This document shows positions 61,055 to 64,000 of a stretch of 64,000 nt of DNA, one piece after another; position 1 is the stretch's first letter, and the number at the start of each line of letters is the position of its first letter. The notes under the pieces are model-generated. The model was given only the letters and a program-made list of their open reading frames with translations, had not been told where the DNA came from and did no database searches. The stretch is from positions 47,467-111,466 of the forward strand of contig PAZH01000048.1 of assembly GCA_002716125.1 (NCBI GenBank), read 5' to 3'. The position numbers and the translations under genes are program-made. This DNA comes from Rhodospirillaceae bacterium (GTDB lineage: Bacteria; Pseudomonadota; Alphaproteobacteria; UBA8366).

Positions 61055-61942
61055 TTACCCAATATCCAAATCGAGCTTCCAGCGCGTCCCGTTCGAGACG
61101 ATGCGCGCGGCAACCGGATCGGCGAAATGGGCGGCGAGCACGACGGTATCTGTATCCGCGCATCGTTCAACGATCTCCCGGCGCGTTGCCGCCGACTTCG
61201 GCGGGTCAAAGCAATAGCGGCTGTTCCATTCGGGATAGGCCACCTGAACCGGATGGTGCATGCAATCCCCGGTGAAGACCGCGCGGCCGTCCGGGCTGTC
61301 CAAATGCAAGAATGCATGGCCCGGCGTATGGCCGGGCGACGATTCGACATAGACGGAGTCTTCCAGCTGGTGGCCGTCGGAGACCATCACCGCCTGGCCT
61401 GCCTCGACGACCGGCAAGACGCTGTCGTCGTAAGCCTCGCGCCGCGTATTACCGGAGCCTTCCGGCATTTCTGCGGTTTTCCAATGGGCATACTCGTCTT
61501 CATGGAACAGGTACTTGGCGTTGGGGAAGGTCGGGACCCAGCGGCCATCCTCGAGTTTCGTGTTCCAACCGATATGGTCGACATGCAGGTGGGTGCACAT
61601 CACGAAGTCGACGCTTTCCGGCGTCACGCCCATCGCGACCATATCTTCGAGGAATGGGCCGTCCTTCATATGCCAGGGTTTGGTGTCGGGCCGATGCTTA
61701 TGATTGCCGACGCAGGTATCGACGAGGATCGTATGCTGGGGCGTCTTGATAATATAGCTGTGCAGGCTCATCAGAAGTCGGCCGCTGTCCGCGTCGACAA
61801 AATGGGGATCGAGCCAGTCGCGACGTTCGGCTTCGAAGGCGTCCGGATCGCAGTCGGGAAAGATAAATCCCGGGAAAAAACTCGGTCCCTCGGATTCGAC
61901 GCAACGTGAGACCGTCGTCTCCCCGAAATGCAATGTTTTCAT
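61055..61942 (-). CDS. MBL-fold metallo-hydrolase
   Basis: 295 residues from the ATG at 61942 (MKTLHFGETT); an upstream ATG at 61957 adds five residues. The metal motif is CTHLHVDHIGW (HxHxDH), with further His in SSPGHTPGHAF and Asp in VFTGDCMHHP, and a late LAAHFADP. This is the quorum-quenching-lactonase-like/hydroxyacylglutathione-type subgroup; the substrate could be a lactone. It is divergent to the LigI-like hydrolase with 84 bp between the starts. Confidence 0.88.
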   Translation of the reverse strand: MKTLHFGETTVSRCVESEGPSFFPGFIFPDCDPDAFEAERRDWLDPHFVDADSGRLLMSLHSYIIKTPQHTILVDTCVGNHKHRPDTKPWHMKDGPFLEDMVAMGVTPESVDFVMCTHLHVDHIGWNTKLEDGRWVPTFPNAKYLFHEDEYAHWKTAEMPEGSGNTRREAYDDSVLPVVEAGQAVMVSDGHQLEDSVYVESSPGHTPGHAFLHLDSPDGRAVFTGDCMHHPVQVAYPEWNSRYCFDPPKSAATRREIVERCADTDTVVLAAHFADPVAARIVSNGTRWKLDLDIG

Positions 61943-62026
61943 CACGATAACTCCCACTCGTCATCCGGCGCCTCCCTGCTACATTTAGAATGACCGACGC
62001 GCAAGAGATGGAAGCCCCGTAATACG

Positions 62027-62869
62027 ATGACCCGTCCGCCAAAATTCGATGTCCCCCCGGGCGCCTGCGACAGCCATATTCACGTCTATGGCGATAAGTC
62101 CCGATTCCCCTCCATGCCGGTCAACGGTCGGGAGATGGAAGATCATTATCTCGATGATTATATCGCGGTCCGGGACGCGCTGGGTCTTTCGCGGACCGTC
62201 ATTATCCAAACACCGCACTACGGCAACGACAACGCCAGTATGCTCGATTCTTTAGCGGCACTGGGTCTCGACAAGGCACGCGGCATCGCCGTCACGGCGC
62301 CGGATATATCGGATGCAGAACTCGAATCGCTGCACGCGGGCGGCGTGCGCGGCGTACGGTTCGGCATCGAGTTGGCGCGCGGCATGCGCCCGGAACATCT
62401 CGAAACGTTCGCGGCGCGAATCGCGTCGTTCGGCTGGCATGTCCAATATCGCTCGACCGACGAAGACTTGCCCGAGCTCGCCGATCGGATGGGGCGGTTG
62501 CCGGTCGACGTCGTGGTCGATCATATTGGCAGCATCCGACCGGAGCTCGGCCTCGACCACCCGTCCTTCACCGCCTTGAAGGGATTGATCGATCGCGGGA
62601 GATGTTGGGTGAAACTTTCCGCGGCCTATCAATTGTCGAAAACCGGGGCACCCAGCTATTCCGATTATCGGGCGATGGCGCGCGCCCTGGTGGCAATGGC
62701 GCCCGAACGCATGCTATGGGGCACGAACTGGCCGCATCCGAAGGTCGATTTCATGCCGGATGACACCGATCTGTTGGAGACGATGCTGGATTGGACGGAC
62801 GATGCCGCCACGCGCAAGCAGATCCTCGTCGATAATCCTGCAAAGCTATATGGGTTCGCGAATGACTGA
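62027..62869 (+). CDS. LigI-like amidohydrolase (2-pyrone-4,6-dicarboxylate lactonase family)
   Basis: 280 residues. The metal motif is ACDSHIHVYGDKSRFP near residue 13, then VVIIQTPHYGNDNASMLDSLA-like beta strand text, RGVRFGIELARGM, VVVDHIGSI and the late ERMLWGTNWPHP with the catalytic Asp downstream. LigI opens a pyrone ring in protocatechuate 4,5-cleavage. Family members also hydrolyse other lactones. Its stop overlaps the ATG of an acyl-CoA ligase gene by eight bases. Confidence 0.85.
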   Translation: MTRPPKFDVPPGACDSHIHVYGDKSRFPSMPVNGREMEDHYLDDYIAVRDALGLSRTVIIQTPHYGNDNASMLDSLAALGLDKARGIAVTAPDISDAELESLHAGGVRGVRFGIELARGMRPEHLETFAARIASFGWHVQYRSTDEDLPELADRMGRLPVDVVVDHIGSIRPELGLDHPSFTALKGLIDRGRCWVKLSAAYQLSKTGAPSYSDYRAMARALVAMAPERMLWGTNWPHPKVDFMPDDTDLLETMLDWTDDAATRKQILVDNPAKLYGFAND

Positions 62870-64000
62870 CCGAATGCCCGAGACCTTGCCGCAATTACTG
62901 GCGCAGGCGGTGGCTGCCGATACAGGTGCCGCCATCGTCTATGGAAGCGAACGCCTCGCCTATCGCGACCTCGAAGCGCAATCGAAACGGGCGGCGGCGG
63001 GGCTCGCGGCCGCCGGGATCGGGGTTGGCGATCGTGTAGCCTTCTGGCTGCCGAACACACCCGCCTATTTGGTGCTATATTTCGCCTGCGCCCGGCTTGG
63101 GGCGATCGCCGTCGCGGTGAACACCCGCTTCCGCGCGAGCGAGGTCGAGGACGTCCTCGGCCGCACGGGCGCCAAGGCGCTGATCATGTGGCCGGGTTTC
63201 CGCGGCATCGATTTCCCTGGCATTTTGGAGGAGGTCGACCGCACCGCCTTGGGACGGCTTGAGACCGCCATTCTATATGCCGAGGACGGCGCGGCGGCCG
63301 AAGCGCTGCCGGGTGTCGCAAAGACGATCAGTTATGGGTCACTGTTTGATGCGGGCCATCACGAAGAAGACGCGGCGACGCCGGGCTTGGGATGTAATAC
63401 GTTCACCACGTCGGGCACGACCAAGGCGCCGAAGTTCGTGCTTCATAGCCATGCCAGCATGGCGGTTCACGCGGCGGAAGTTGCGGCGGATTTCGGGTAT
63501 GCGGATCCGGCGACGGTCGTCCAGCAAGACATGCCGCTCTGCGGTGTCTTCGGCATCACTGGCGTGTTGGCGGCGATTGCGGCCGCGCGGCCCTTGATAT
63601 TGACCTCCGCTTTCGATGCGGACCGGACCGTGGCCCTTATGGCGGAACACAAGGTCACGCATTTCGACGGCAGCGATGAGATGATTGACCGATTGCTGCG
63701 CGCGACCGATCGCGACGATATTTTCGGGCGTGTCAACTTCGCGGGCTACGCGATCTTCAACTCCTATCTCGACGATATCGTTGAGCGGGCCGAGCGCCGC
63801 GGGCTGCATGCCGTTGGTCTCTGGGGAATGAGCGAGATGCAAGCCCTGGTGACGCGGCGCGACCGAGAGGATCCGGCCGACATCCGCAAGAAGGGCGGCG
63901 GGCGGCTTGTCTCGCCGCACGCGGAGGTTCGGGTACGCGATCCGGAGACCGGCGCGCTCTGCGCGGAAGGGGTGGCGGGCGAACTCGAGATCAAGGGGCC
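62862..64000 (+). CDS. AMP-dependent acyl-CoA synthetase, 3' truncated by the window edge
   Basis: The open frame starts at the ATG 62862, overlapping the previous stop, and runs off the window without a stop (about 379 codons). N-terminal part YRDLEAQSKRAAAGLAAAGIGVGDRVAF with LPNTPAYLVLYFACARLGAIAVAVNTR is followed by the P-loop-like TTSGTTKAPKFVL (A3 motif), LWGMSE (A5) and the start of the hinge region. It would activate a carboxylic acid to an acyl-AMP and then acyl-CoA. Coupled to the LigI-like gene it probably belongs to a catabolic path for cyclic or aromatic acids. Confidence 0.9.
   Translation, partial: MTDRMPETLPQLLAQAVAADTGAAIVYGSERLAYRDLEAQSKRAAAGLAAAGIGVGDRVAFWLPNTPAYLVLYFACARLGAIAVAVNTRFRASEVEDVLGRTGAKALIMWPGFRGIDFPGILEEVDRTALGRLETAILYAEDGAAAEALPGVAKTISYGSLFDAGHHEEDAATPGLGCNTFTTSGTTKAPKFVLHSHASMAVHAAEVAADFGYADPATVVQQDMPLCGVFGITGVLAAIAAARPLILTSAFDADRTVALMAEHKVTHFDGSDEMIDRLLRATDRDDIFGRVNFAGYAIFNSYLDDIVERAERRGLHAVGLWGMSEMQALVTRRDREDPADIRKKGGGRLVSPHAEVRVRDPETGALCAEGVAGELEIKG

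Overview
The window looks like the chromosome of a free-living, aerobic alphaproteobacterium, most likely of the Rhodospirillales or a nearby order. The evidence is a set of alphaproteobacterial signature genes: DivL with tyrosine in place of the phosphoacceptor histidine, a ChvG/ChvI pair beside a short HprK and a transport-free PTS, AddAB instead of RecBCD, CarD next to FdxA, AmgK/MurU muropeptide recycling, and an RpoE-ChrR (ECF11-type) singlet-oxygen module with an RpoH2-like sigma factor. No phage, transposase, CRISPR array or rRNA operon was seen.

Layout. 0-8.6 kb is a photo-oxidative stress island. rpoE-chrR runs rightwards. A five-gene leftward operon (FAD oxidoreductase, DUF1365, CFA-type methyltransferase, MFS transporter, DUF3833 lipoprotein) starts from a back-to-back promoter. 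A rightward DUF6134/SDR/SnoaL-like group converges on it. Both divergent promoters carry TGATCC-N18-TAA(G/A)CA, which fits autoregulation by RpoE. 8.6-18.6 kb holds a tRNA-Arg(CCU), a PagL-like lipid A deacylase, proline iminopeptidase, a damaged thermonuclease-family gene, rpoH, a metallophosphatase relative without its metal ligands, carD, fdxA, a DUF938 protein, an Hsp15-like protein, a SUV3-type helicase and a damaged trxA. 18.6-30.9 kb is a leftward run: addB-addA, murU, amgK, tsaE, divL and ahcY. 30.9-39.7 kb is the ChvI-ChvG-HprK-RapZ-EIIA-HPr-EI regulatory chain, followed by an SCO1 protein and pckA. 39.7-46.8 kb holds a YqaA protein, a lipoprotein, a three-gene nitrile/thiocyanate-hydrolase-like operon with a split beta subunit, a GST, an Ldh-family dehydrogenase and polA.

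46.8-52.8 kb is the most accessory-looking stretch. It has palindromic and tandem repeats, a 59-residue zinc-finger protein, an esterase-like lipoprotein and a tRNA-Arg(CCG). Then comes a compositionally distinct group: a peptidoglycan-binding/transmembrane/cysteine-tail protein, two tandem paralogues of unknown function, and an ATPase overlapping a small partner. This group is my best candidate for an undescribed system. 52.8-64 kb is a catabolic patchwork: SAM methyltransferase, a DszB-like C-S lyase candidate, CMD-family protein, alpha/beta hydrolase, DinB, PAS_5, tyrosine phosphatase, FAD oxidase, an Mct-like CoA-transferase-family protein, MBL hydrolase, a LigI-like amidohydrolase and a truncated acyl-CoA ligase.

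Two genes, trxA and the thermonuclease-family gene, each carry a one-base deletion plus a G-to-T change on the coding strand. Both should be checked against raw reads before being called pseudogenes.
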